This document shows, in pieces, positions 49,176-57,582 of a stretch of 64,000 nucleotides of DNA (its first letter is position 1; each line of letters begins with the position of its first letter). The notes beneath the pieces were generated by a model. The model searched no databases. It was not told where the DNA came from and saw nothing but the letters and a program-made list of their open reading frames with translations. Origin of the DNA: Candidatus Microthrix parvicella Bio17-1 (GTDB lineage: Bacteria > Actinomycetota > Acidimicrobiia > Acidimicrobiales > Microtrichaceae); contig NZ_AMPG01000008.1 in NCBI RefSeq assembly GCF_000299415.1, positions 1 to 64,000 on the forward strand. The letters run 5' to 3'. Made by a program: the position numbers and the translations under genes.

Positions 49176-50948
49176 GTGGCCAGCCGGAAACATCACGCAC
49201 TCACGGTGCTGCGTGAGATGCGCGAGCACTTCGGTGCCGAGATCAGCGAAGAAGACCTCGGCCACCAAGCAGCGCAGGTTGCTGAGGCGGTCAAGCGATT
49301 GACCCGGTCCCACGAACTCGCTCAGATCCTCCGGGATCCGGTGGGCACCGGTAAGACGGCGGTGGCGCTGACCGCCGCCCGGCTGCTTCTTGATGAAGGA
49401 GCGGTGGATTACGTACTGGTCATCGCTCCAAACTCGACCGTGGGTGACCAGTGGCGCAAGCGGGCCGAGCCCATCTTTGGGGAGCGCATCGCCGAGGGGC
49501 ACGACGCCTGGGCCAAGAATAAGGTGGTAGTGGGCACCCACAAGACAGGGCCCTCGTGGCGGAGTCCCAAACCAGCGCGCTCCCTTGTAATCGTGGATGA
49601 GGCTCATCGAGGTCTTCAGAACGAGAACTCGGAGGCCTTCCAAGGTGTCTCGGCCGCCGCAGCCGGTGCCAAGACCCTGCTGGTCACCGCTACCCCCTAC
49701 CAACTGACCACCACCGGGTTCACCCGAATGCTCGGGGTCTCGAGCGGCGCTGCGGCGCCGCCAGACGCCGATCTCGATTTGGTTCGTCGCTACGGACAGG
49801 CCACTTCCAAGCTGCTTCGACGCTGGGAACCCGATGTCGACACGTCCGACATTGAACCGTTGATCGCTGAGGCGGAACGCTGTCGGGATAAGGCCGCTGG
49901 TGTCCTCAGCGGACGGCTCCTGCCCGTGACAGGCATACGGGTGCCTCCGGCACCCGCCCCGTCGCCGACGATCCTCCCGCTTGGTGACTGGGCTGTGCCT
50001 TACACGGTGGCCCGAGTGCTGCCCGAGATGATTGGCGTCGGCAGGACCGACGCTTTCCAGCGCAGCTTGGCGTCCAGCAGCGAGACGCTGACCTCGTCGG
50101 ATCGGGTGGTGGGGAGAAGGATCGACGAACTGATGGCCTCCGGCGAGCCCGAGGTGCGTGCGTTCCTCGAACAACTCGTTGACCGGATGGGCACTGGTAC
50201 CGATCATCCCAAAGTGGCTGCGACCGTAAAGTGGGTGAAGTCGCAGGTTGCCGATGGGCACCACGTGGTGGTCTTCACCTCCTGGTTGCCCACTCGTGAC
50301 GCCATCGGACAGGCACTCACCGAGGCAGGCATGGAAGACGTGGCGGCCCCTACCGGGAGCACCGTCCCCGTTGCGCTGGAGCGCCGTTTCAAGGCTGACG
50401 CCGAAGGTCGGCCCGTGGTGTTGGTTCTGTCGGACCGGTTCTCTGAGAGCATCGACCTGGACGGAGGCAACCCCTCGATCGTCCATCATGACCTCACCTG
50501 GAATCCCATACGGCTCACCCAGCGGTGGGGACGCGTCGTGCGGATCCGCACGGGCTTTCAGCCGGTTCCACCCGATCGCATCTTCCTGCCGATCCTCGAC
50601 GTCGAGGTAGACCATCGCTTGGCCCGGGTGGTGACCGGACGACGCGACCTGGCCGGTCTCGTCGTGCCAGAATCATCGGAGCTCGACGCTGACGCATGGA
50701 CGATGCCCGACACGATACTGAAGCGAATCGCCACCAACTTCGCTAAGCAGGCCTGCGGGTCAACCCGCCGCCCAGTGTCACAGCCCGGGAATATCTTGGG
50801 TCGTGTGAGACGCGACGTCGCCCTTCTTGGCGAGGTCGCTCGGTCAGTGGCCCCGACGGCCGCCTCGTTCCATTCATCACGATCGCGGGAGACATGCGAT
50901 GACCGTCACCGAACAAGCCCGGTACCATCTCCACCAGCAACTCGATGA
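49176..50948 (+). CDS. Superfamily 2 helicase (SNF2/DEAH-like)
   Basis: A 590-residue ATP-dependent DNA translocase or helicase. GTG 49176 lies 1 bp after the PLD stop. Seen: Walker A DPVGTGKTAVALTAARLLL (GTGKT at about 57-61), the VIVDEAHRG box (about 140), LLVTATPYQLTTTG, HHVVVFTSWLPTRDAIGQAL in domain 2, and LTQRWGRVVRIRTG (motif VI, about 448). The last 45 or so residues are encoded by the start of a duplicated segment that recurs at 52392, so the original C-terminus probably lay near 50800. The final 50 bp overlap the next gene. Confidence 0.85.
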   Translation: MASRKHHALTVLREMREHFGAEISEEDLGHQAAQVAEAVKRLTRSHELAQILRDPVGTGKTAVALTAARLLLDEGAVDYVLVIAPNSTVGDQWRKRAEPIFGERIAEGHDAWAKNKVVVGTHKTGPSWRSPKPARSLVIVDEAHRGLQNENSEAFQGVSAAAAGAKTLLVTATPYQLTTTGFTRMLGVSSGAAAPPDADLDLVRRYGQATSKLLRRWEPDVDTSDIEPLIAEAERCRDKAAGVLSGRLLPVTGIRVPPAPAPSPTILPLGDWAVPYTVARVLPEMIGVGRTDAFQRSLASSSETLTSSDRVVGRRIDELMASGEPEVRAFLEQLVDRMGTGTDHPKVAATVKWVKSQVADGHHVVVFTSWLPTRDAIGQALTEAGMEDVAAPTGSTVPVALERRFKADAEGRPVVLVLSDRFSESIDLDGGNPSIVHHDLTWNPIRLTQRWGRVVRIRTGFQPVPPDRIFLPILDVEVDHRLARVVTGRRDLAGLVVPESSELDADAWTMPDTILKRIATNFAKQACGSTRRPVSQPGNILGRVRRDVALLGEVARSVAPTAASFHSSRSRETCDDRHRTSPVPSPPATR

Positions 50949-51393
50949 CTCCGTGGGGGAGAAGGGGGCCAACACCATAATGGAACTGCTTCCACCAGTT
51001 GGCTGGGCCGACGTCGCCACCAAACGAGACCTTGACCAACAGAGCGAACGGCTGGAGCACAAGATCGAGCGGGTCGAACTGCGGTTACAGGCCGACATCG
51101 CTGGGGTTCGCTTCAACTTCGAGAATTCGCTGCGACACATGCAAACGGTGGTTCTCAGCACAGTCATTTCTGGCGTAGGTCTCCTCAGTGCTCTTGTGAT
51201 CTTCGGGCCCCACTGAAATCGGGGTGCCGCTCATGTCTGATACCGCCGGCGCTCAGATCGTGAGCCCGACGTCGACCGAGGAGGCACTCCAACTCCTGAC
51301 GTCGACCCAGCATCGCAAGGTGACGTTGGGAGCCAACCTTGCCAACTTCCAACGTGGAATGGGGGCTTCAGACCTGCTCGACCCGGACCGGTT
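50805..51393. repeat. Duplicated module, copy 1 (coiled-coil membrane protein plus LRR N-terminal domain)
   Basis: Starting at GTGAGACGCGACGTCGCC this segment is repeated with high similarity at 52392-53056, offset 1587 bp. It covers the end of the helicase frame, the whole 105-residue gene and the first 55 or so codons of the LRR gene. Similarity stops after GACCCGGACCGGTT (51393). Within the second copy some repeats of a 5-codon unit are added. Confidence 0.8.
50899..51216 (+). CDS. Small coiled-coil membrane protein, copy 1
   Basis: A 105-residue protein. Start ATG 50899. Seen: MTVTEQARYHLHQQLDDSVG, LLPPVGWADVATKRDLDQQS, then a heptad stretch LEHKIERVELRLQADIAGVR and one membrane helix at the end (VVLSTVISGVGLLSALVIFG). 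Such proteins with the PPVGWADVATKRDL box are frequent in actinobacteria and have no assigned function. It lies 7 bp before the LRR pseudogene and in the same direction. Its paralogue is at 52486. Confidence 0.75.
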   Translation: MTVTEQARYHLHQQLDDSVGEKGANTIMELLPPVGWADVATKRDLDQQSERLEHKIERVELRLQADIAGVRFNFENSLRHMQTVVLSTVISGVGLLSALVIFGPH

Positions 51394-52319
51394 GTGCATA
51401 TCGCTGCAAGAGCTGATGGTCGCCCTGCCGCTTGGCTCCCGCAACGAGGAGTGGGATTTCGCCACCCAGAACATCCTCGCAGCGTTGGTCGGGCTCACCA
51501 GCCTGACCGTGCTTGGAATCCCCTTGGGCAAGGACGGCCCGGGTGCGATTGCCCAACGCCTTCCCAACCTCACGAGCCTTAGTCTCAGCGCAAGCGGCAT
51601 CGGTGATGAAGGCGCTGCTGCGATTGCTGAGCGGCTTCCCAGACTCAGATGCTCAACCTCTGGCACAACCAGCTCGGCACCGCAGGCGCCCTAGCGATTG
51701 CAGAGAACCTGTCCCCCCCTCACCAGCCTCAACCTGGAGAACAACGTCCACTTCCTCACCGGAACCTTGATTGGGGACGAGGGGGCGGTTGTGATTGCCG
51801 GACGCCTGCCCGGACTCGCCAGCCTCAACCTCGTCGGCAACGGGGTCGGTGACATGGGCGCAGTTTCCGTCGCATCACATTTGACCAATCTGACCAAACT
51901 CGACCTTGGCCGCACCGGCATCAGCCCCGAGGGCCTGGCTGCACTTACGGAAGGCTTGCCCAATCTCACCAGCCTCAGCCTCGACTGCATTCATGTGGAC
52001 AACGAGGGGGGCGGCAATTGCCGCGCACCTCCCCAACTTGACCGACCTCAACCTCAACTTTAATGCCGTGGGTGACGCCGGGTCGGCTGCGCTTGCCGAG
52101 GTCTTGTCCAAACTCACCCGCCTCGACCTTTGCTGTGACGCCGGCGACAACGGTGTAGCCGCGATTGCTACCCACCTGCCCAACATCAACACGCTCCTTC
52201 TCAGCGAATGCGGAATCGGCGATGAGGGTGCTGGTGCGATCGGCGCCCGCTTGCGCAACCTCTCGATCCTCGACCTGAGCGGCAACGACATCACCGACAA
52301 GGGGCTACAGGGGTACTGA
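51224..52319 (+). pseudogene. LRR protein gene broken by frameshifts
   Basis: Starts GTG 51224 or ATG 51233. Frame one carries the N-terminal domain (HRKVTLGANLANFQRGMGAS, DLLDPDRL) and the first leucine-rich repeats, then shifts near 51640. The repeats continue near 51649 in a second frame, 51698-52010 in a third (TSLNLENNVHFL, LASLNLVGNGVGDMGA). They resume in another frame from about 52000 (LTDLNLNFNAVGDAGSAALA) to the TGA at 52317-52319, ending ITDKGLQGY. At least three shifts are needed. There is no GTPase domain after the repeats. The N-terminal domain is homologous to that of the LRR-ROCO protein. Confidence 0.8.
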
Positions 52320-52391
52320 CCAAAGTTGCCGACGTCCGGGCGTTGGTGCCGCCCGCAGCAGAATGTCACTGCCGCGAATACCTTGGAAGCC

Positions 52392-53056
52392 GTGAGACGC
52401 GACATCGCCCTTCGGGTGAGGTCGCTCGGTCAGTGGCCCCGACGGCCGCCTTGGTTCTATCCGTCACGATCGCGGGAGCTATGCGATGACCGTCACCGAA
52501 GAAGCCCGGTACCATCGCCTCCAGCAACTCGATGACTCCGTGGGGGAGAAGGGGGCCAACACCATGATGGAACTGCTTCCACCAGTTGGCTGGGCCGACG
52601 TCGCCACCAAACGAGACCTCGACCAGCAGAGCGAACGGCTTGGACTCATGGTTCGCGCTGAGATCTCTGGAGTGCACGCTGAGATCGCTGGGGTGCGGGC
52701 CGAGATCGCTGGGGTGCGCGGGGACTTCCAGAATTCGCTGCGGCGCATGCAGACGGTGCTACTCAGCGCCGTGGTGTCGGTTGCGGGCGTCGTCATCGCC
52801 ATGGCGATCTACCGACCCAATTGAGGCCACTGCTTTGCCGTCACTTGCGCACCACCGAACTGAAGCTTGCGCCGCAATCGGTTGGGACCCCGCCCACGTC
52901 TGAGGGACCTGGTGCACAGATCCAGAGTCCGAAGTCAGCCGAGCAGGCGGTTCAACTGCTGGGGGCGTCTCACCACCGCAGGGTGACCTTGGGAGCCAAT
53001 CTTGGCAACTTCCGACGGGGACCGGGTGCTTCGGACCTGCTCGACCCGGACCGGTT
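52392..53056. repeat. Duplicated module, copy 2
   Basis: Second copy of the segment at 50805-51393. It includes GTGAGACGCGACATCGCC, the 112-residue gene and an LRR N-terminal fragment, and breaks off at the start of the YdeI-like gene. The copies differ by scattered substitutions and by added GxHAEIAG/GxRAEIAG units. Confidence 0.8.
52486..52824 (+). CDS. Small coiled-coil membrane protein, copy 2
   Basis: A 112-residue paralogue of the 50899 product, with the same MTVTEEARYHRLQQLDDSVG head and PPVGWADVATKRDLDQQS box. The coiled coil contains three successive seven-residue units (SGVHAEI, AGVRAEI, AGVRGDF) where copy 1 has one. The C-terminal membrane helix is AVVSVAGVVIAMAIYR. It shares 4 bp with the fragment that follows (TTGA). 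Intact frame; function unknown. Confidence 0.75.
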   Translation: MTVTEEARYHRLQQLDDSVGEKGANTMMELLPPVGWADVATKRDLDQQSERLGLMVRAEISGVHAEIAGVRAEIAGVRGDFQNSLRRMQTVLLSAVVSVAGVVIAMAIYRPN

Positions 53057-53087
53057 CGTGTGGAGCGACATTGAACGCAAAGGTTGA
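52821..53087 (+). pseudogene. LRR N-terminal domain fragment, third copy
   Basis: A frame starting at TTG 52821 and overlapping the preceding stop. It encodes SAEQAVQLLGASHHRRVTLG, then ANLGNFRRGPGASDLLDPDR, and ends after 88 residues at TGA 53085-53087. It equals the first 55 or so conserved residues of the 51224 gene without any repeats. The similarity ends just before the start codon of the YdeI-like gene, so a deletion probably removed the remainder. Confidence 0.75.
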
Positions 53088-53646
53088 CGCCCACATCGAC
53101 CGGTCGACGAAATGGCCAGAAGTGATGACGCGGTTGCGTCCCATACTGGCGGGCTGCGGCCTGACCGAGGAGATCAAGTGGGGCAAGCCCTGCTTTAGCC
53201 AGGATGGACACAACATCGTCATCTTCCAGGAGATGAAGGAGTTCCTGGCGCTGATGTTCTTCAAAGGGGCCTTGCTCAGTGACCCCGACGGGATCCTTGA
53301 AGAGCAGGGCCCCAACTCACGGTCGGCACTTCGTATCTGCTTCAGATCGATCGACGATGCGAACCGGCTGGCCGACACCGTCAAGGCCTACGTCGAAGAG
53401 GCGATCGATGTGGAGGAAGCCGGGCTGCAGGTCGCTCCGGCGTCGGTACTGCCACCCCCCGAGGAACTCCAGAACCGGCTCGAAACCGACCCTGCGTTCA
53501 AGGCCGCGTTCGAGGCGCTCACCCCAGGTCGGCAGCGGGAGTACAACCTCTATTTCTCCGATGCGAAGCAGTCGAAGACCCGCACCGCGCGGGTGGACAA
53601 GTACGCGCCCAAAATCCTTGCAGGCAAGGGTTTCCGCGACCGCTGA
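53071..53646 (+). CDS. YdeI/OmdA-like family protein (DUF1801 plus OmdA)
   Basis: A 191-residue protein. TTG 53071 was chosen because MNAKVDAHIDRSTKWPEVM matches the usual start; upstream sequence belongs to the LRR fragment. Seen: CGLTEEIKWGKPCFSQDGHN, VIFQEMKEFLALMFFKGALL, DPDGILEEQGPN, and a C-terminal OmdA part ALTPGRQREYNLYFSDAKQS, KTRTARVDKYAPKILAGKG. Function is unknown; E. coli and Bacillus relatives are linked to iron/antimicrobial-peptide stress. The 5' end touches the duplicated module, so regulation may have been altered. Confidence 0.82.
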   Translation: MNAKVDAHIDRSTKWPEVMTRLRPILAGCGLTEEIKWGKPCFSQDGHNIVIFQEMKEFLALMFFKGALLSDPDGILEEQGPNSRSALRICFRSIDDANRLADTVKAYVEEAIDVEEAGLQVAPASVLPPPEELQNRLETDPAFKAAFEALTPGRQREYNLYFSDAKQSKTRTARVDKYAPKILAGKGFRDR

Positions 53647-53760
53647 CCCTCCCCTCAGCGCTACCGGCGCTGTCTGGACGTCCCGGGTCCTTTGCCCCTG
53701 TTCCCGTCTTTTCGGAGCATGCGATGCTGAGGCGGTTGCCGATGACGTGAGGTCCAAAAC

Positions 53761-54228
53761 ATGGCCGCATTCCTGCGAGCGTGGTGGTGGAAGATGCTGG
53801 TCGCCGGCGCCGTGGTGTTCGTTGCGATCCAATTCGTTCCGTACAGCGTCGACAACCCGAAGACAGGCGACGAACCGGCGTGGGACAGCGCGCAGACCCG
53901 CGAATTGTTCATGACCGCCTGCGCCGACTGCCACAGCAACGAGACAGAGGTCCTGTGGTTCGAGAACGTCGCCCCAATCAAGTGGTACGTCGCCAACCAC
54001 GTGAAAGAGGGACGCGACGAACTCAACATCAGCGAATGGCACACTGCTGCGGGTGATGAAGCTGACGACTCCGCCGAGACGATCGAGGAGGGGTCGATGC
54101 CGCCCGGCTACTACACATACTTCGGGCTGCATGGCGACTCGAAGCTGACTCCGGCACAGAAACAGCAGCTGATTGATGGCTTCAACGCGACGATGGCAGC
54201 CGACCCGCCCAAAGGCGGAGAAGGCTGA
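53761..54228 (+). CDS. Membrane-anchored haem-binding domain protein
   Basis: A 155-residue protein. An N-terminal membrane helix (MLVAGAVVFVAIQFVPYSV) leads to an extracytoplasmic domain with a c-type haem motif, TACADCHSNETEVLWFEN (CxxCH). NVAPIKWYVANHVKEGRDEL, EWHTAAGDE and MPPGYYTYFGLHGDSKLT complete the pattern of the Haem_bd (PF14376-like) family. The methionine in SMPPGYY may be the sixth haem ligand. Partner proteins are not adjacent. Start ATG 53761. Confidence 0.83.
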   Translation: MAAFLRAWWWKMLVAGAVVFVAIQFVPYSVDNPKTGDEPAWDSAQTRELFMTACADCHSNETEVLWFENVAPIKWYVANHVKEGRDELNISEWHTAAGDEADDSAETIEEGSMPPGYYTYFGLHGDSKLTPAQKQQLIDGFNATMAADPPKGGEG

Positions 54229-54513
54229 CCGACACGGTGCGGTCACGAGCAGTGCGATCGCGGCGATGCAGGCTGCGGAGAGCAGGGCGTAGCCGACCCC
54301 GAGGTAGGGCACCTCGCTGAACTTGCCGGAGAACTCGGCGAGGTGGATGTAGGCCGTGCCGGCGAGGCCGATGACGGCACCGACCTCGGCAGCGATCACT
54401 GCCGGTGTGCGCTCGAAGCGGCCCATTCCTTCGATCAGCGACGGTGGTGTCGTGGTCGGGACGGACAGGGCCTGCCCTCCTGGTGTGATGCCGGCTTGCG
54501 TGCGGTTGGTCAT
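54229..54513 (-). pseudogene. Truncated membrane protein, 5' part only
   Basis: From ATG 54513, after a weak ribosome site, the frame encodes a soluble head (TPPSLIEGMGRFERTPAVI). Two membrane helices follow (AEVGAVIGLAGTAYIHLAEF; VGYALLSAACIAAIALLVTA). The frame then enters sequence antisense to the haem-binding gene without a stop for a long distance. Proteins of this type normally have two or more further helices. I take it as a truncated gene left by a rearrangement. Family unknown. The region 54514-54777 beyond it holds no gene I can see. Confidence 0.4.
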
Positions 54514-54777
54514 CCTTTTCTCCTCTGGTCCGCCTCGACGCGAGGCGGGGGTTGGTGATGACTCGATTGGACACCCGCCGCCTGAGGCCCAGCCGAGGTG
54601 CTGCTGTGCATTGGCTGAGAATCGTTCACCCGTGAGTTCGAGGTGGGAACCCCCCCAGCCCGGGCTCGGCGAGGCCGGCAACGCCGCCGCTGGGGCCAAC
54701 CTCCGGGTTGGCTGAGTGTTTCCGCACAGTCGCCCGTTTCTCACGCTCCTCTTATCTGAGCCCCGAATACTCTGCTC

Positions 54778-55313
54778 ATGGACAACGAAGCGGCGCGTTC
54801 CAACCCACCGGTGCCTGACCTGGCTCAGCCACCGGTGCTGGAGATCGCCGTCCCCGTGTTCAACGAGGCGCACGTGCTGGAACGGTCGGTGACCACGCTG
54901 GTTGACCACGTTCGACAGCACGTGCCGTGTCCCACCCGACTCACCATCGCCGACAACGCCAGCAGCGACGACACCCTGGCGGTGACCCGGCGACTCGCGG
55001 CGAACACAGCCCGGGTGCAAGCCCTTCACCTCGGCATCAAGGGCCGGGGCAATGCCCTGGCAACAGCCTGGGGCCGCTCCGATGCTGCGGTGTTGGGGCA
55101 CAATCAGGCCGACGAGGCGATCGGCAGTCGGGCCTGCGGATCCATGAGGTGCCCGTGACCTGGGTGGAGGACCCCGACAGCCGGGTTGCCCTCATCGCAA
55201 CAGCGCCGGCCGACCTCGACGGCATCCACCGACTGCGTGCCGACCGCCGACGGGCCGCCCGCCATCAGCTCGAACATCCCCCACTGCCTGCGCACCATGG
55301 AGCACTCTCGTGA
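54778..55313 (+). pseudogene. Family 2 glycosyltransferase with internal deletions and a frameshift
   Basis: The first 100 codons are a clean GT2 start: VLEIAVPVFNEAHVLERSVT, TRLTIADNASSDDTLAVTRR and LGIKGRGNALATAWGRSDA. The sequence then jumps to NQADEAIGSR and, in the next frame, to GLRIHEVPVTWVEDPDSRV plus ALIATAPADLDGIHRLRADR, which is the normal C-terminus. The central part with the DxD and acceptor-side residues is missing. The enzyme is almost certainly dead. The intact GT39-like gene starts at its end, so the pair was probably an operon for cell-envelope glycan or glycolipid assembly. Confidence 0.8.
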
Positions 55314-57499
55314 CCATCGACGTGTCCGAAGCTCGCCCGCCCACCGGGATTGCGGCGCCCACCGAGGCCGGACCCCCCACCAAGGCCGCTCCTCCAGCCG
55401 AAGCCGGTCCCCCGACCAAGGAGACGCAGCGCCCTGACGTGTCGCACGCCAAGCCGCAACGCTGGGAGCGCCCGGCGCTCGGCGCACTACTGGTCGCAAC
55501 CGCCGTGTTGTACATGTGGGGGCTCGGCCAGGCGGGCTGGGCCAACTCGTTCTACTCCGCCGCCTCGCAGGCCGGATCCGCCAGCTGGAAGGCGTGGTTC
55601 TTCGGCGCATCCGACGCGGCGGGGTCGATCACGGTGGACAAGCCCCCGGCCTCCCTGTGGCTGACCGGCCTGTCGGTTCGGGCGTTTGGCCTGAATTCGT
55701 GGAGCCTGCTGGTGCCCCAGGCGCTGATGGGGGTGGGCACGGTGGCCCTGGTGTGGGCGACGGTGCGCCGGTGGGCGTCGGCTCACGCTGCGCTGCTTGC
55801 CGGGCTGGTGATGGCCACCACCCCGGTGGCCACGCTGATGTTTCGGTTCAACAACCCCGACGCCCTGCTGACCCTGCTGCTCGTCGCGTCGGCCTACACG
55901 ACGCTTCGGGGCATCGAGGACGGCCGCCGCCGCTGGGTGATCGCCACCGGCGTGATGCTGGGGTTCGCCTTCCTCACCAAGCAACTTCAGATGATGCTGG
56001 TGGTGCCCGTGTTCGGCGGGGCGTGGCTGATCGCAGCCCCGAAGCGGTTTGGTCGGCGCCTGCTGGACCTGCTCATCGGCGGCGCCGCCATGGTGATGTC
56101 AGCCGGATGGTGGATCGCCATCGTCCAGCTGTGGCCGACGAACTCACGCCCCTACATCGGCGGCAGCCAAACCAACTCGATCCTCGAACTTACGTTGGGC
56201 TACAACGGCCTGGGCCGCCTGACCGGCAACGAAACCGGCAGCGTCGGCGGGGGCGGTCCAGGCGGAGGGGCCGGCGGTTCCATGTGGGGCGCCACCGGCT
56301 TCAGTCGCCTGCTCGACGGTGCCGCCGGCGGTCAGATCGCCTGGTTGATCCCGGCCGCCTGCGTTGGGCTCGTGGCCGGGCTGTGGCTGACGAGATCGGC
56401 CAAGCGAACCGATGTCCGCCGGGCTGCGCTGCTGGTGTGGGGTGGCTGGCTGGTGGTCACCTTCCTGACCTTCTCGTTCATGGCCGGGATCTTTCACGAC
56501 TACTACACCGTGGCCCTGGCCCCGGCCATTGCGGTGCTGATCGGTCTGGGCGTCCAACTGCTTTGGGACGTCCGCCACAGCCTCACCGCACGCATCACGT
56601 TGGCGCTCACCATCGCCGGTTCGGCCGGTTGGGCCATCGTCCTGCTACGACGTGCGCCCGGGTGGAACAGCTGGCTGATCCCGGTGATCGGCGCGCTCGG
56701 CTTGGGCTCGGCCATCGTCATCATGCTGCCGACCGTGCCCCGGCGGGTGCTCGTTGGTGCGGGCGCCGCGGGGGCCATCGCAGTGCTGGCCGGGCCGCTG
56801 GCCTGGAGCATCGAAACGGCCGCCCACCCTCGAACAGGCTCGATCGTCACCGCCGGACCCAACGTGCAGGGATCACAGTTCAGGTTTCCCGGCGGCGCGG
56901 CAGGACGCGGTTCCCCACCACCCGGACGGGGCGCCGCACCCGACGGTCGGGCCGGACTTCCGCCCGGCGGCCCAGGCGCACGACCAGGTGGACAGGCCGC
57001 GCCACCACCTGGTGGGCAAGGAGCCCTACCGGGAGCAGGCGGCCGGCCAGGCCGTACCAACGAGGCCACCGGTAAGTTGCCGGCCGGATTCCCCGGCGGG
57101 ATCTCCCTTAGAGGATTGGGTGGAGCGGGCGGCCTGCTGGACAGCGCCAAGGTCAGCGCCGAGGTCGCCGCGGTTCTCCTCGAGAACGCCGATCACTACA
57201 CCTGGGTGGCGGCCGGGGTCGGCTCCAACCGTGCCGCCGGGTTTCAGCTGGCCACCGAACGGCCCGTGATGCCCATCGGAGGCTTCAACGGCTCCGACCC
57301 CTCCCCCACGCTGGCCCAGTTCCAGCGATATGTCGCCAACGGCGACATCCACTGGTTCATCAGCGGAGGTGGGCGAGTCGGCGGCTTCAACAACCAACAG
57401 GGCGGCAGCGAGGAATCGTCAGCCATCGCCTCCTGGGTGACCACCCATTTTGAGCCCACGACCATCGACGGGGTCACCCTCTACAACCTCAACCCCTGA
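55310..57499 (+). CDS. GT39-type (PMT/ArnT-like) membrane glycosyltransferase
   Basis: A 729-residue polytopic protein starting GTG 55310. After a Pro/Ala-rich N-terminus the first helix is ALGALLVATAVLYMWGLG, then NSFYSAASQAGSASWKAWFF, and ITVDKPPASLWLTGLSVRAF, the loop motif of this actinobacterial family. Further points are FNNPDALLTLLLVASAY and about ten further helices. A Gly/Pro-rich low-complexity stretch lies at about 535-585, followed by an outer domain with NADHYTWVAAGVGSNRAAGF. These enzymes use polyprenyl-phosphate sugars outside the membrane. The acceptor is unknown. Confidence 0.85.
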   Translation: MTIDVSEARPPTGIAAPTEAGPPTKAAPPAEAGPPTKETQRPDVSHAKPQRWERPALGALLVATAVLYMWGLGQAGWANSFYSAASQAGSASWKAWFFGASDAAGSITVDKPPASLWLTGLSVRAFGLNSWSLLVPQALMGVGTVALVWATVRRWASAHAALLAGLVMATTPVATLMFRFNNPDALLTLLLVASAYTTLRGIEDGRRRWVIATGVMLGFAFLTKQLQMMLVVPVFGGAWLIAAPKRFGRRLLDLLIGGAAMVMSAGWWIAIVQLWPTNSRPYIGGSQTNSILELTLGYNGLGRLTGNETGSVGGGGPGGGAGGSMWGATGFSRLLDGAAGGQIAWLIPAACVGLVAGLWLTRSAKRTDVRRAALLVWGGWLVVTFLTFSFMAGIFHDYYTVALAPAIAVLIGLGVQLLWDVRHSLTARITLALTIAGSAGWAIVLLRRAPGWNSWLIPVIGALGLGSAIVIMLPTVPRRVLVGAGAAGAIAVLAGPLAWSIETAAHPRTGSIVTAGPNVQGSQFRFPGGAAGRGSPPPGRGAAPDGRAGLPPGGPGARPGGQAAPPPGGQGALPGAGGRPGRTNEATGKLPAGFPGGISLRGLGGAGGLLDSAKVSAEVAAVLLENADHYTWVAAGVGSNRAAGFQLATERPVMPIGGFNGSDPSPTLAQFQRYVANGDIHWFISGGGRVGGFNNQQGGSEESSAIASWVTTHFEPTTIDGVTLYNLNP

Positions 57500-57531
57500 C
57501 CCAAACCGTCCCTCCGGTGGGACGACCGCTC

Positions 57532-57575
57532 GGCCGGGCCGGGGCACGAATCCAACATCGTGCCCCGGCCCGGCC
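57532..57575. terminator. Bidirectional terminator between GT39 gene and amt
   Basis: An 18-bp perfect stem, 57532-57549 (GGCCGGGCCGGGGCACGA) with 57558-57575, and an 8-base loop. It lies between two convergent genes, 33 bp and 8 bp from their stops. Confidence 0.8.
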
Positions 57576-57582
57576 ACTCCGC

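Noticed and set aside
51061-52740. CRISPR-like periodicity in the duplicated region
   Set aside because: The periodicity comes from codon repeats in coiled-coil and leucine-rich-repeat segments; no constant repeats with unique spacers.
53317-54228. Continuation of the minus-strand membrane protein frame to 53317
   Set aside because: Runs antisense through the haem-binding and YdeI-like genes without conserved features; only the first 95 codons look real.
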